From: Microvirga roseola
GTDB lineage: Bacteria > Pseudomonadota > Alphaproteobacteria > Rhizobiales > Beijerinckiaceae
Direction: 5' to 3'
Length of the DNA stretch: 35,886 bases
Assembly (NCBI RefSeq): GCF_020866965.1
Contig: NZ_JAJATX010000041.1
Coordinates: forward strand, 1 to 35,886
Part shown: in pieces, positions 35,810 through 35,886 of the stretch
Layout of the letters: each line of letters begins with the position of its first letter
How positions within the stretch are numbered: the stretch's first letter is position 1
Notes under the pieces: model-generated
Told to the model about the DNA's origin: nothing
The model's database searches: none
The model's input: only the letters and a program-made list of their open reading frames with translations
Program-made: the position numbers and the translations under genes

Positions 35810-35840
35810 GGCCGCCGGATCGCATCCGGCGGCCTTTTCT
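35810..35840 (+). terminator. Rho-independent terminator after the DUF4142 gene
   Basis: A perfect 11-bp stem (GGCCGCCGGAT / ATCCGGCGGCC) with a three-base loop, followed by TTTTCTT. It starts 30 bases after the stop codon. Confidence 0.9.
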
Positions 35841-35886
35841 TGTGCCGTCCTTCTCAACCGTCTTTCTGGTAGTTTTCGACTTTCTG

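Overview
The window reads as chromosomal DNA of a high-GC alphaproteobacterium of the order Hyphomicrobiales, most like the Methylobacteriaceae (for example Microvirga or Methylobacterium). This placement is inferred from the gene set: Usg family protein, short PhnA-like protein, trhO-slyX pair, HWE-family histidine kinase, CIRCE-like operator before groES-groEL, and short REP-like palindromes between genes. No tRNA, rRNA, CRISPR array, intact insertion sequence, prophage or origin was seen.

Layout. 1-654 has no gene I can support. 655-5283 carries a PAP2 phosphatase, a secreted His/Arg/Tyr-rich protein, a patatin-like phospholipase, a Bcr/CflA-type drug exporter and an ankyrin-repeat protein. 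5453-8770 holds a matB malonyl-CoA synthetase split by a one-base frameshift, followed by a ring-cleaving dioxygenase and a serine hydrolase that resemble the MhqE/MhqD quinone-detoxification pair. 8905-9969 encodes a secreted protein with a long Gly-X-Y collagen-like region, ended by a clear terminator. 10070-12528 is a leftward group: a possible 33-residue membrane peptide, two small uncharacterised proteins, a Crp/Fnr-type regulator and a short-chain dehydrogenase that has lost its catalytic centre. An amidase follows on the plus strand. The 680-base gap at 14179-14859 contains REP-like repeats and a near-consensus promoter that reads into a structured, apparently non-coding stretch.

14860-18689 is housekeeping: trhO and slyX overlap, facing phnA-like and usg genes, then groES-groEL behind a CIRCE-like operator and a possible heat-shock promoter. 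An S66 (LD-carboxypeptidase/MccF-like) peptidase and a lysine-rich envelope protein converge on a shared hairpin.

20850-28221 is a leftward six-gene unit. Its transcription order is fused double ATPase, aldehyde dehydrogenase, short-chain dehydrogenase, substrate-binding protein and two permeases. It looks like uptake of a small peptide-like or other organic compound coupled to its oxidation. A coniferyl-aldehyde-dehydrogenase-like gene diverges from it and overlaps tail to tail with a membrane HWE histidine kinase. The window closes with an ABC-F ATPase, a stranded C-terminal piece of an RTX-type secreted protein, a perfect 18-bp palindrome, a DUF533/TerB-like protein and a DUF4142 lipoprotein.

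I did not find a convincing new multi-gene defence or mobile system. The most interesting items are the promoter-driven structured stretch at 14318-14604, the three decayed genes (matB, the SDR and the RTX tail), the collagen-like protein, and the transporter/dehydrogenase unit of unknown substrate.
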